From CALLMM01 sp964429855 (GTDB lineage: Bacteria > Armatimonadota > Chthonomonadetes > Chthonomonadales > CAJBBX01), in contig CAYSDM010000012.1 of the NCBI GenBank assembly GCA_964429855.1, positions 1 through 64,000 of the forward strand: a stretch of DNA of 64,000 nt, given 5' to 3'. Made by a program: the position numbers and the translations under genes. Of the stretch, positions 34,399 through 43,490 are shown in pieces. Within the stretch, counting starts at the first letter, position 1, and every line of letters starts with the position of its first letter. The notes beneath the pieces are model-generated. The model was not told the DNA's origin, did no database searches, and saw only the letters and a program-made list of their open reading frames with translations.

Positions 34399-37300
34399 AT
34401 GAGTCGCAGCAGGATACTGCTCTGGGTAGTTGCCGGAATGCTCTGGGCTTCGGTGTGTGGGGCGCAGAGCGCGCTGGATGCCGGTTTCCGCACGCCTCCC
34501 GGTTCGGCGCACCCGCATACCTGGTGGCACTGGGTGAACGGCAACATTACCCGCGAGGGCATCACCGCCGACCTGGAGGCGATGAAACGCGCCGGGATCG
34601 GAGGCGCGCAGATTTTTAACGTGGACTGCGGGCTGCCCGCCGGTCCGGTTCTTTTTATGAGTCCGGAGTGGCGCGCGCTGATCACGCACGCCGTGAAAGA
34701 GGCGGATCGGCTCGGAATTGAACTGTGCATTCATAACTGTGCGGGCTGGTCGAGCAGCGGCGGTCCCTGGATCACGCCGGAACACTCGATGCAGATACTG
34801 ACCTGGAGTGAAACAACGGCGCGCGGTCCGCAGAAGTTCGCCGCGCCGCTCCCGCAGCCCCCGTCGCGCATGAACTACTATCGCGATATCGCCGTGCTGG
34901 CGTTTCGCACGCCGTCCGGCGAGACGGCGGAGCGGAAGCTGCGCCTCTCGCAGGTCAACGTCAAGGCGGCGTTCGAGCGCGGCGACCGCATCCTGCCCGA
35001 CCTCTCCCCGACCCCGCCCGATCTGGCGATCCCGCGCGCGGGCGTGATGAATCTCACTCCGCAGATGGATGCAGAAGGACGTCTGACATGGGACGTGCCG
35101 GAAGGGGAGTGGACCGTTCTGCGCCTGGGGCATACGACGACCGGGAAAGATAATCATCCCTCTATTCCCGAAGGGCGCGGGCTGGAGTGCGACAAGATGA
35201 GCCGGGAGGCGATGGATCGGCACTGGTCCGGCATGATGGCGACCGTCCTTCGCGATCTGGGACCGCTGGCGGGGCGCGTGCTCAATAACGCGCTGATAGA
35301 CAGCTATGAGGTGGGAAGCCAGAACTGGACGCCGAAGTTTCGCGAGGAGTTTCGGCGGAGGCGCGGCTACGATCCGCTGCCGTTTATGCCGGTGGTTAGC
35401 GGGCGCGTGGTGGACAGTCTCGCGGTCAGCGAGCGATTTCTGTGGGACTTTCGGCGCACCATCTCCGACCTGTTTGCCGATAACTACTTCGCCTACTTCG
35501 GGGAGTTGTGCCGGAAGCAGGGGATGCTCTTCTCCGTGGAGCCCTACGGCAACGGCTCTTTCGACAATATTCAGAGCGGCGGGCTGGCGGATATTCCGAT
35601 GGGCGAGTTCTGGGTGGGCGGAGCCGCGATTGAGACAACCAAGCTCGCCTCCTCCATCGCGCACACGCACGGGCGAAAGCATGTCGGGGCAGAATCCTTC
35701 ACAGCGGACGATACGCGCGGACGCTGGCTGGTAGACCCGTACTCCATCAAGGCGCTGGGGGATTTGGCGTTCTGCAACGGCGTCAACCGCTATATCTTCC
35801 ATCGCTACGCCCATCAGCCCTGGACAGACCTCTATCCTGGCCTGACGATGGGACCGTGGGGAATGCATCTGGAGCGCACCGTCACCTGGTGGCATCAGGG
35901 CGCGGCATGGCTGCGTTATGTGGCGCGCTGTCAGTATCTCCTGCAGTCGGGTCTTTTTGTCGCCGACGCCTGCTACTTCTACGGGGACTCCGGTCCCAAC
36001 GACCTGCTCTATCGCAACGCCCTGCGTCCGGAACTGCCCAACGGCTACGACTACGACGGATGCGATGCGGCGACTCTGCGGCGCATGAAGGTGAAAAACG
36101 GGCGGATCGTTCTGCCGGACGGCATGAGCTACCGCGTGCTGATCCTGCCGGAGACGACCTTTATGACCCCGGCGACCCTGCGCGCAATCCGTCGGCTGGC
36201 GCAGGAGGGCGCGACGATCCTCGGACCAAAACCCACGCACTCGCCGAGCCTGTCGGACTACCCCCGTTGCGATGACGAGGTGAGAAGGCTGGCGGACGAG
36301 GTCTGGGGAGACTGCGACGGCAAGACGGTGAAGGAGCGGCGATTCGGCAAGGGACGCATTCTCTGGGGAAAGCCGCTGCAGACCGTCTTCTCGGAGAGGG
36401 GCGTTTCGCCCGACTTCTCCTATCGCAGCGGCTCCCGCGAGACCCGGCTGATCTACATTCACCGCATGGCGAACGGCGCGGATATTTACTTCGTGTCGAA
36501 CCAGCGCTACCGCAATGAGACGGCGGACGCGATCTTCCGGGTGCAGGGACGGCAGCCAGAACTCTGGAACCCGATGACCGGGGAGATACAGCCCGCGCCG
36601 GTCTTCCGACAGGAGCAGGGGCGCACAGTGGTGCCACTCACCCTGGAACCGGCAGGCTCCGTCTTTGTGGTCTTCCGTAAGCCGCTGCGTGATTCCGATC
36701 ATCTGACGCAGTTGACCCGTTCCGGTCCGAAGCCGCCGCCGGGGACTCGCATACTGGTGGAGATTCGGCGCGCCTTCTATGGCGCGGCGGACGGACGGGG
36801 CGCGGATGTGACCGAGAAGGTTGCCGGGATGGTCGCCGATGGAGTCTATGCGATTCCCGCAACTAACGCCGCTTTCGGCGACCCGGTGGTGAATGTTGTC
36901 AAGCAGTTAACCGTCGAGTATCTGCTGAACGGTAAGGAGAAGCGGCAGGTTGTCCCTGAAAACGAGACGATGGAACTGGCGGAATCGCGTGACCCGATCT
37001 CCTATCCGGCGTTTGAGGTGATGACGGATCGAAGCGGCGCTGCCATTCTGCTGCCCTGGCAGGCAGGCGTCTATCAGGCGCGCACGGCGAAGGGCAAGAT
37101 GTGGAAGGCGGAGGTTCGGGATTCCGCCCGCCCGCTGACGCTCACCAACGCCTGGCGGCTGCGTTTCCCGACCGGAAAAGGCGCGCCGTCAGAGATTCGC
37201 CTGAGTCGCCTGCTCTCCTGGACGGAACATGAACAGCCCGGCGTGCGCTACTTCTCCGGCACAGCGGAGTACACGACGACCTTCACCGTTCCGGCGGCGA

Positions 37301-37704
37301 TGCTGTCCGGGAAGCGGGTGGTATCGCTCGATTTGGGGCGGGTGAAAAACTTCGCCGAAGTCCAGGTGAACGGGCGCAGTCTGGGCGTCCTGTGGAAGGA
37401 GCCGTTCCGTCTGGATGTGACCGGGCTGGTGAAATCCGGACCGAACAGGCTGACGGTGCGCGTAACCAATCTGTGGCCCAACCGCCTGATCGGGGACGCG
37501 CAGCAGCCGGAAGAGGTGGAGTGGAGCGGCGACGCGATCAGAAAGTGGCCCGACTGGGTCTGGAAGGGCGCGCCGCGTCCTGCGACCACGCGCCTGACCT
37601 TCACGACCTGGCGATTCTATCGCAAAGATTCGCCGCTGCTGGAATCAGGGCTTCTCGGACCGGTGACGCTTCGCTCCGCGCCGAAGATCGTTCTGAAGAG
37701 GTGA
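34399..37704 (+). CDS. Secreted GH106 alpha-L-rhamnosidase
   Basis: A 1101-residue exported enzyme. The signal peptide runs to about residue 23 (VVAGMLWASVCGAQS). The GH106 catalytic barrel begins FRTPPGSAHPHTWWHWVNGNI and includes GIGGAQIFNVDCGLP, IHNCAGWSSSGGPWI, DSYEVGSQNWTP (candidate catalytic acid E306) and PLPFMPVVSGRVVDS. C-terminal beta-sandwiches (from about residue 925, RFPTGKGAP and YFSGTAEYTTTFTVP, FAEVQVNGRSLGVLW) resemble the galactose-binding/GH2-N domain that ends these proteins. It removes terminal alpha-L-rhamnose from polysaccharides such as rhamnogalacturonan or ulvan-like polymers. It sits mid-operon, 7 bases ahead of the next gene. Confidence 0.9.
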   Translation: MSRSRILLWVVAGMLWASVCGAQSALDAGFRTPPGSAHPHTWWHWVNGNITREGITADLEAMKRAGIGGAQIFNVDCGLPAGPVLFMSPEWRALITHAVKEADRLGIELCIHNCAGWSSSGGPWITPEHSMQILTWSETTARGPQKFAAPLPQPPSRMNYYRDIAVLAFRTPSGETAERKLRLSQVNVKAAFERGDRILPDLSPTPPDLAIPRAGVMNLTPQMDAEGRLTWDVPEGEWTVLRLGHTTTGKDNHPSIPEGRGLECDKMSREAMDRHWSGMMATVLRDLGPLAGRVLNNALIDSYEVGSQNWTPKFREEFRRRRGYDPLPFMPVVSGRVVDSLAVSERFLWDFRRTISDLFADNYFAYFGELCRKQGMLFSVEPYGNGSFDNIQSGGLADIPMGEFWVGGAAIETTKLASSIAHTHGRKHVGAESFTADDTRGRWLVDPYSIKALGDLAFCNGVNRYIFHRYAHQPWTDLYPGLTMGPWGMHLERTVTWWHQGAAWLRYVARCQYLLQSGLFVADACYFYGDSGPNDLLYRNALRPELPNGYDYDGCDAATLRRMKVKNGRIVLPDGMSYRVLILPETTFMTPATLRAIRRLAQEGATILGPKPTHSPSLSDYPRCDDEVRRLADEVWGDCDGKTVKERRFGKGRILWGKPLQTVFSERGVSPDFSYRSGSRETRLIYIHRMANGADIYFVSNQRYRNETADAIFRVQGRQPELWNPMTGEIQPAPVFRQEQGRTVVPLTLEPAGSVFVVFRKPLRDSDHLTQLTRSGPKPPPGTRILVEIRRAFYGAADGRGADVTEKVAGMVADGVYAIPATNAAFGDPVVNVVKQLTVEYLLNGKEKRQVVPENETMELAESRDPISYPAFEVMTDRSGAAILLPWQAGVYQARTAKGKMWKAEVRDSARPLTLTNAWRLRFPTGKGAPSEIRLSRLLSWTEHEQPGVRYFSGTAEYTTTFTVPAAMLSGKRVVSLDLGRVKNFAEVQVNGRSLGVLWKEPFRLDVTGLVKSGPNRLTVRVTNLWPNRLIGDAQQPEEVEWSGDAIRKWPDWVWKGAPRPATTRLTFTTWRFYRKDSPLLESGLLGPVTLRSAPKIVLKR

Positions 37705-37711
37705 AGCTCCC

Positions 37712-40219
37712 ATGCGCTGCACACAGTGGAAGTTGTTCTGGACTGTTTTCGCGCTCAGTGCCCAGTCGGTCTGCCTGCCCGCCTCTATCCAGGCGCAGAG
37801 CGCCTCTCTCTCGCTGCGCGCCGAAAATCGGATGGCGAAGGGGTGGGGCGCGGGCGGCTGGGGAAACTATCGGTTCACGCTGAAGAATCCGACCGATCGA
37901 GAGGCGTTCATCGTGAAGTGGACTGCCCGCTGGGAGGTGAAGGGCAAGCCGTTCGGGGATGCGTGGGGCGGGGAGGTGAACGAACCGCTGCCCCCCGGCA
38001 AAGAGTGGATGCGCGAGGAGGCGGGACTGCTGCCGGAGGAGGTGGCGCGCGCGGCAAAGCCGGAGAAGCCGGTGATGGCGGGAACCTTCACGCTGCGTCA
38101 GGGAGAGCGCGTCCTGGAACTGCCCTATCGTCTGGAGATTCCGGAGGCAACGCTGCCGGAGCCGTTGAAGCTGGTGAAGGGGAAGACGGTCGGGATGAGC
38201 CTGATGGAGTCTCGCTATCGCTCCTTCAAACATCTGGATCGCGCCTTGCGCTGGATAGATCAGTGTTATTCCGCCATGATCGAGATGACCGGAGAGAAGC
38301 CGTTCAACGGCAGGCGGATGGTCTTTCGAGAAGCCCCCGCGCATCCCTGGTGGGCTTACGCCGGACAGGAGATGATTCTCAATACCGACTATGTCGGCTC
38401 CACGCTCAGGGAGTTCGACGAGGGGCTGATCTCCTTCGGCTGGGTGCATGAGGTCGGGCATAACTTCGACGAGAAACTGGGGAAGTGGTATATCTGGAAC
38501 GGACCTTCGGCGGAATGGCAGGCGAACTTCAAGCTGGCTTACGCCTTCGAGACGATTCCCGATCAGTCTTACCGCATTCGCTGGACCTTTCAGGCTCCCG
38601 GCTTTCCGGCTCCAGACCGCAATATCCGTCTGCGCGGCGTAGAACTGGTGGAGCGATTCTTCCTGATGTTCGGCGATGCCTATCTTGCCGACCCGTCGCG
38701 AAAGTGGGAGACGCTCTCCTCCGACGAGATGCACAGCCTCTTTCAGCGGCTTCAGCGTGTCTACGGCTGGGAGATCTTCAAAAATTGGTATCGCGCCTAC
38801 CGTCGGCTGGAAGATGCCGGGATGAAGCCTCCGGAGCAGGCAGAAGAGAAGGTGAGCCTGATCGTCGCGATCCTGAGCGCAGAGGCAAAGACCGATCTGA
38901 TCCCTGTGTTTCAGCGGTGGCGTTTTCCGGTCACCCCGGAGAGCGTGCAGGCCATGCGCGACCGCTACCGGATCGGCGAACGAACCGCCTCCGGGACGGA
39001 GATAGCGGCGGAGGACGCGGCCGGACTCTATGAGCGTACCGGCGCGCCGATGGACTGCGCGATTCTCTTGCCGGAAACGCTGCGGCGCGCGGCGGTGCAG
39101 GGAGGTCTGTTTTTGCGGGAGGAGGGCAGCGCGCAGCGAATCCCGGCGCAGTACGATCCCGGCGCAGGCAGGCTCTACTGGCTGATGTCTGCTGGAAAGG
39201 CGGGACGCCGCGCGCTGCGACTGGTGGAATCGTCTCCGGCGGAGCCGCTCCTGCGCGCCGCGATAGACGCCTCCAGCGGGCAGGCGATGGTAACAGAGGC
39301 GGGACGCCCGGTTCTCCGTTATAACTTCCAGACCCTCTCTCCCGGCGAACTCCTGACTTCCATCTCCGAAGCGAACCGCATCTACGCCCGCCCTCGCAGC
39401 GACTATATTCATCCGCTCTACGGTCTGGATGGGGAGGAGTTGACGAAAGACTGGTCGCTCGATCATCCGCACCATCGCGGCATCTACTGGGCATGGCCCG
39501 AGGTGGACTTTCGCGGAGAGCGCGGCGACCTGCATGCGCTTCAGCGAGTCTTCGCCCGTCCGATCGGTGAATGCAGACTGCAGAGCGGATCGGTCTACGC
39601 GCAGATCGAGGCGGAAAACCGCTGGATGTGGGAAGAGCGCACTCCGATCGTCCGGGAACGGGCCGTCATTCGGGTCTATCGCGCCACGCCACAGGGACGC
39701 TGTATTGACCTGACGCTGCATTTTACGGCGCTGGAGGAGGATGTCTCCCTTGCCCGGCGCGGAACCGACCTGTACGGCGGCTTGAACGTCCGGCTCTCGG
39801 CCGTGCAGGAGCAGCAGATTCAGTTCTACACCGATCCGCCTGGCGTCTATCCTCGCAAAGCCTTTGCGACGCTTCGGGGGAGGTTTGCGGGCGCAGGTCA
39901 GACCGTTGCGAGGTTTGCGGGCGCAGGTCAGACCGTTGCGCTGACCATTCTCCAGCATCGCGCCAATCCGGACTACCCCGGCGACTGGGTACAGTATCCG
40001 GAACTGAACTGGTTTCAGCCGACCTTCCCGGCTTCCGGCACGCGCTGGACGCTGAAGAAGGGGCAGACCCTCACGCTGCGATATCGGCTCTGGATCGCGC
40101 GCACTGAGCAGGTGGACGCCGCGCTCTGCGCCGACCAGTGGCGCGTCTACAACGATCTTTCCCTCATATCCGGTGGTGATGTAAGCCGTATTCAGACCAT
40201 GCACAGAGGAAAACGATGA
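37712..40219 (+). CDS. Fusion of M60-like metallopeptidase and DUF6807 domains, secreted
   Basis: An 835-residue protein with a signal peptide (about 1-29). The N-terminal half carries a gluzincin site HEVGH at 246-250 with the third ligand Glu at 268 in SAEWQANF, the spacing and context of M60/enhancin-like peptidases (HExGH, about 18 residues, E). The C-terminal third (from about 515) is a DUF6807/PmoA-like domain, with the signature DHPHHRGIYWAWPEV at 584-598. M60 enzymes cleave glycosylated proteins; the role of DUF6807 is unknown. A 10-residue stretch, RFAGAGQTVA, is duplicated perfectly near residues 724-743 (see repeat at 39881). It overlaps the next gene by four bases. Confidence 0.8.
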   Translation: MRCTQWKLFWTVFALSAQSVCLPASIQAQSASLSLRAENRMAKGWGAGGWGNYRFTLKNPTDREAFIVKWTARWEVKGKPFGDAWGGEVNEPLPPGKEWMREEAGLLPEEVARAAKPEKPVMAGTFTLRQGERVLELPYRLEIPEATLPEPLKLVKGKTVGMSLMESRYRSFKHLDRALRWIDQCYSAMIEMTGEKPFNGRRMVFREAPAHPWWAYAGQEMILNTDYVGSTLREFDEGLISFGWVHEVGHNFDEKLGKWYIWNGPSAEWQANFKLAYAFETIPDQSYRIRWTFQAPGFPAPDRNIRLRGVELVERFFLMFGDAYLADPSRKWETLSSDEMHSLFQRLQRVYGWEIFKNWYRAYRRLEDAGMKPPEQAEEKVSLIVAILSAEAKTDLIPVFQRWRFPVTPESVQAMRDRYRIGERTASGTEIAAEDAAGLYERTGAPMDCAILLPETLRRAAVQGGLFLREEGSAQRIPAQYDPGAGRLYWLMSAGKAGRRALRLVESSPAEPLLRAAIDASSGQAMVTEAGRPVLRYNFQTLSPGELLTSISEANRIYARPRSDYIHPLYGLDGEELTKDWSLDHPHHRGIYWAWPEVDFRGERGDLHALQRVFARPIGECRLQSGSVYAQIEAENRWMWEERTPIVRERAVIRVYRATPQGRCIDLTLHFTALEEDVSLARRGTDLYGGLNVRLSAVQEQQIQFYTDPPGVYPRKAFATLRGRFAGAGQTVARFAGAGQTVALTILQHRANPDYPGDWVQYPELNWFQPTFPASGTRWTLKKGQTLTLRYRLWIARTEQVDAALCADQWRVYNDLSLISGGDVSRIQTMHRGKR
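39881..39940 (+). repeat. Perfect 30-base tandem duplication inside the M60-DUF6807 gene
   Basis: AGGTTTGCGGGCGCAGGTCA followed by GACCGTTGCG occurs twice back to back (39881-39910, 39911-39940). It is in frame and adds ten residues. Identity at the DNA level, including third positions, shows a recent slippage event. Confidence 0.95.
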
Positions 40220-41574
40220 AAGCCAAAACCTGTACCGATCCGCCTTCTCGTCGTCAGTTTCTTCAGTCGGCTGCCGCCGCTGTTGTTTTACCGGAGATCA
40301 TTCCTGCTGGAGCGCTGGGGCGGGAAGGCGCGCCGCCGCCCTCCGAACGGATACAACTGGGCGTTATCGGGGTCAATGGGATGGGGCGCGCCAACCTGCA
40401 AAACTGCGCGCAGTACCCCGATGTGGTTGTGACGGCGGTCTGCGATGTCTATCAGGCGCGGCTGGATGCCGCGCTGGAGCCGCATAAGTCCACCGCAAAG
40501 GGCTATCGGGACTATCGAGAGCTTCTGGCGCGTAAAGATGTGGATGCGGTGATCATTGCGACGCCCCCGCACTGGCACGCGCTGATGGCGATTCATGCGG
40601 CGGAGGCGAAAAAGGACATCTACCTTCAAAAGCCGATGACGCTCTATCCCGAAGAGACGCTGGCGGTGCGCAACGCCGTCAACCGCCACGGGGTGATCAG
40701 CCAGATCGGCACACAGATACACGCCTCCGCCAACTACCGACGGGTGGTGGAGTGGGTTCGCTCCGGCAAACTGGGACCGATCAACACCGTCCGCACCTTC
40801 AACGTGATGAACCAGGGACCCAACGGGATAGGACATGCGCCGAATGAGCCGCCGCCGGAAGGTCTGGACTGGGAGATGTGGCTGGGACCTGCGCCAAAAC
40901 GCGCCTTCAACCGTCTGCTCTTCGCTGACGCCTACTATCACGGCTCCTTCTGGGACTACTCTGGCGGGTGGACACCCGGCATGGCGCCCCATATTATTGA
41001 TCTGCCGGTCTGGGCGCTAGATCTGGGCGTTCCGACGCTGACAAGCTGCTCCGGCGGGCGGCTGGTTGTCCGGGACGACGGGGACGCCCCCGACACGCAG
41101 GAGGTGCTGTGGCAGTATCCGGGCGTGACGATGACCTGGATGATGAGTCTGTGTAACAGCTTCGGGTTCGACTTCGGTCGCGGAACGCCCTCGCGACGCC
41201 TCGGCATCTACCTTCACGGCATGAACGGAACGCTGATCGCCGACTATGGTCGCTGCGAGGTGGTGCCGGAAGGCGATATGCTCAAAGACGCCTCGCCGCC
41301 GCCGCCCTCCATCCCGCCGTCGCCCGGTCATGAGCGGGAGTGGCTGGACTGCATTAAGTCGAGGCAGCAGCCCTCCTGCAGCGTCAACTATCACTATCGG
41401 GTGGATATGGCGATCACGCTGGCAAACCTCTCCTATAGACTGGGACGCTCCCTGCGCTTCGATCCGAAGACAGAGCGAATTACTGGCGATGCACAGGCTG
41501 CGCGCATGGCGCGTCCAGTCTACCGCTCCCCCTGGAAGTTTCCGGAGGAGTATCTGAAACAGCAGAAAAGCTGA
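40216..41574 (+). CDS. Tat-exported Gfo/Idh/MocA-family oxidoreductase
   Basis: A 452-residue protein with a twin-arginine signal (SRRQFLQSAAAAVVLPEII, from residue 11). The NAD(P)-binding domain starts IQLGVIGVNGMGRANLQNC, followed by AVCDVYQARLDAAL and ATPPHWHALMAIHAAEAKKDIYLQKPM. EKP is replaced by QKP, as in many exported members. The C-terminal domain contains YYHGSFWDYSGGWTPGMAPHIIDLPVWAL, the family's active-site helix with His. Such exported members, for example glycoside-degrading NAD-dependent GH109 types, keep their cofactor bound. The ATG overlaps the previous stop (ATGA). It is the last gene of the plus-strand island. Confidence 0.9.
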   Translation: MKAKTCTDPPSRRQFLQSAAAAVVLPEIIPAGALGREGAPPPSERIQLGVIGVNGMGRANLQNCAQYPDVVVTAVCDVYQARLDAALEPHKSTAKGYRDYRELLARKDVDAVIIATPPHWHALMAIHAAEAKKDIYLQKPMTLYPEETLAVRNAVNRHGVISQIGTQIHASANYRRVVEWVRSGKLGPINTVRTFNVMNQGPNGIGHAPNEPPPEGLDWEMWLGPAPKRAFNRLLFADAYYHGSFWDYSGGWTPGMAPHIIDLPVWALDLGVPTLTSCSGGRLVVRDDGDAPDTQEVLWQYPGVTMTWMMSLCNSFGFDFGRGTPSRRLGIYLHGMNGTLIADYGRCEVVPEGDMLKDASPPPPSIPPSPGHEREWLDCIKSRQQPSCSVNYHYRVDMAITLANLSYRLGRSLRFDPKTERITGDAQAARMARPVYRSPWKFPEEYLKQQKS

Positions 41575-41601
41575 TACAAGACGGTATCTCGGGCGGCGCG
41601 C

Positions 41602-42477
41602 TCAGAGTAGCTGCGCCGCCATCGCCTCTATCTCCTCGAAACGCTCCTCCGCCAGCAGCTGTCCGTAGTGTACCAGACCGCGCTCCCCGATCAAGCCCCA
41701 GGAGTGCCAGGGATGGCGTGTGCGCCATCCGGTCACCTGCGCGGTGATGAGGGCGCGCTCTGCGCGGACAAAGTCGGCGCGTTTTGCGGCGTCCCATCCG
41801 GGCATGGCGCGCGCCAGAATCGCCAGACGCTCCACGATCCGGTCCGCGTATCGCCTGCCAAGCTCCGGCGATGCACCTTTCTCGATAGCGTCCGTTGCTC
41901 CATACTCCGCATCGTCGCGGATACGCCCGATATCCACCAGTTCCGGGATCAGATGCCACAGCAGAGACGTTTCGCCGATCCCCGCATGGTCTCCCAGATA
42001 GCCCGCATCATGCGCCAGCCAGTACTCTGGCGTGCCAAGCACCGGAATCTGCAGCCGCTCTGTCATGCGCGTCCCGACCTCGCGCACCACGATCTGCTGA
42101 TTATGCCCGTAGTGTCCGGTCAGCATCAGAATGGCGCGAAATCCCTGCCGGTGAAACTCATAGCATAACTGTTCCAGCCAGGGGCGCAGAAGGTGATTCT
42201 CCCAGGCGTTTTCCCCCTCCATCACCACCGTCGCGGGTCTATCCAGACCGCCCATTCCCCCGTAGACCGGCGGATGAACCACCCCGCCGCCCGCTTTTTC
42301 TGCAGCCTGCACGCAGAGCGCGTGCGCTTTCAGGCTGTCCAGACCCAGCGCGTTGTGTTCGCCGTGCCACTCCACCGTCCCCAGCGGCAGAAAGACGGTT
42401 GGAAGGGCGGCGACCGCCTCGCGAAACTCTGCCGGAAGCATACGCTCCCATTGAATACGCTCTTTGAGCGGACTCAT
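41602..42477 (-). CDS. Creatininase-family amidohydrolase
   Basis: A 291-residue protein. Metal-binding signatures of the creatininase family are GTVEWHGEHNALGLDS (residues 33-48; Glu, His and Asp ligands), GHYGHNQ and DHAGIGETS. Members hydrolyse cyclic amides (creatinine, N-formyl or lactam-like substrates, as in MftE, FAPy deformylase and ArfB); the substrate cannot be picked. AGGAGG lies seven bases before the ATG. It converges with the oxidoreductase; a G+C-rich hairpin without T-run spans 41593-41622. Whether it belongs functionally to the rhamnosidase island is uncertain. Confidence 0.88.
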   Translation of the reverse strand: MSPLKERIQWERMLPAEFREAVAALPTVFLPLGTVEWHGEHNALGLDSLKAHALCVQAAEKAGGGVVHPPVYGGMGGLDRPATVVMEGENAWENHLLRPWLEQLCYEFHRQGFRAILMLTGHYGHNQQIVVREVGTRMTERLQIPVLGTPEYWLAHDAGYLGDHAGIGETSLLWHLIPELVDIGRIRDDAEYGATDAIEKGASPELGRRYADRIVERLAILARAMPGWDAAKRADFVRAERALITAQVTGWRTRHPWHSWGLIGERGLVHYGQLLAEERFEEIEAMAAQLL

Positions 42478-42556
42478 GACAAACCTCCTGCAAGGTGTAA
42501 AGGCATTCAGTTATCGAAGTCACGATAAATAAAATAAAAATTATATGGTAAAAATT

Positions 42557-42680
42557 TGTGTTTTTGTGCTACAATATACCTGTATTGTCTTCCTGAAACG
42601 CATACGGTTCATCATAGAACAACCATATACAGGCGCAGCTTTCGCTGTGGAGGGCTGCGCTTTCTCAAGGAGGAAATCGG
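42557..42680 (+). promoter_or_regulatory. Leader of the first DUF1559 gene: A+T-rich promoter region and hairpin
   Basis: An A+T-rich stretch contains TACAAT at about 42570-42575 as a possible -10, with no clean -35 but a T-rich upstream run. The leader then has a hairpin, GCGCAGC at about 42633 pairing with GCTGCGC at about 42655, directly before AAGGAGG. A role in mRNA stability of an abundant surface protein is plausible but not shown. Confidence 0.35.
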
Positions 42681-43475
42681 ATGCACCGAAGAGGCGCCTT
42701 TACACTGATCGAGCTGCTCGTTGTCATCGCCATTATCGCGATTCTTGCAGCGATCCTCTTTCCCGTCTTCGCGCAGGCGCGCGAGTCTGCGCGTAAGACT
42801 AACTGCCTGTCGAACCTGAAGCAGATCGGCACGGCGGCGATGATGTATATCCAGGACTATGACGAACAGTTCATGGAGGTCTACCGCTGGCACGAGAACA
42901 CCTGGTGGGAGGTCTGGCCTGCGGGCGAGTACCCGAAGCCCGGTTCTAGCGAAGTGTACGGCTGGTATACCGCTCCTCGCGATCTGATGAACCAGTACGG
43001 CATCACTCCCAACTGGGCGTATCTACTGGCCAGCGTCTATACCAAAAATGCGCAGCTCTTTGCCTGTCCCTCCGGCTTTCCCACCTGGTGGCGCCCTGCC
43101 ACCAGCAGCGACGACATGGGGTATGTGCTGACCAACTGGATTGCCGATCGGGGGATCGCCCCCTGGGACTCCAACTGGCGCGGCTCTGCGCGTATCTCCT
43201 TCATTCCGCGCCCGGCGGAGACGATCCTGTTCTGGGAGCATGGCAAGGCCAACTGGGCGGTGGAGATCCATGGCTGGAACGGCTATCGAGACTGGAATCC
43301 CACCTTCCCCGGACCGGAGTGGACCTGTCCTAACTGCTGGCCCGACTGGCTCCCGCAGCATGCCGGCGGACGCAATTTCACCTTCTGCGACGGTCATGCG
43401 AAGTGGGCGAAGGATGCCTCCATTGACATCTGGCACTATCCGGACCGGTGGGACTATCGCCTGCAGCAGAACTGA
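42681..43475 (+). CDS. DUF1559 type II pseudopilin-like protein
   Basis: A 264-residue protein with a prepilin leader: short basic MHRRGA, then FTLIELLVVIAIIAILAAILFPVFAQARE, in which cleavage precedes the Phe and the conserved Glu is at +5. The body carries NCLSNLKQIGTAAMMYIQDYDEQF, and the end has H-x9-D-G (HAGGRNFTFCDG), so it belongs to the DUF1559/H-X9-DG-CTERM group abundant in Planctomycetota and Armatimonadota. It is expected to be processed by prepilin peptidase and displayed on the envelope; no assembly genes are nearby. A tiny membrane protein gene follows 15 bases later, and the pair ends at a terminator at 43759. Confidence 0.92.
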   Translation: MHRRGAFTLIELLVVIAIIAILAAILFPVFAQARESARKTNCLSNLKQIGTAAMMYIQDYDEQFMEVYRWHENTWWEVWPAGEYPKPGSSEVYGWYTAPRDLMNQYGITPNWAYLLASVYTKNAQLFACPSGFPTWWRPATSSDDMGYVLTNWIADRGIAPWDSNWRGSARISFIPRPAETILFWEHGKANWAVEIHGWNGYRDWNPTFPGPEWTCPNCWPDWLPQHAGGRNFTFCDGHAKWAKDASIDIWHYPDRWDYRLQQN

Positions 43476-43490
43476 TCGAGGGAGGAGACC

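Noticed and set aside
39881..39940. CRISPR-like repeat
   Set aside because: Only two units, directly adjacent without spacers, inside a coding frame.
41593..41622. G+C-rich inverted repeat between the oxidoreductase and creatininase genes as terminator
   Set aside because: It overlaps the creatininase coding end and has no T-run on either strand.
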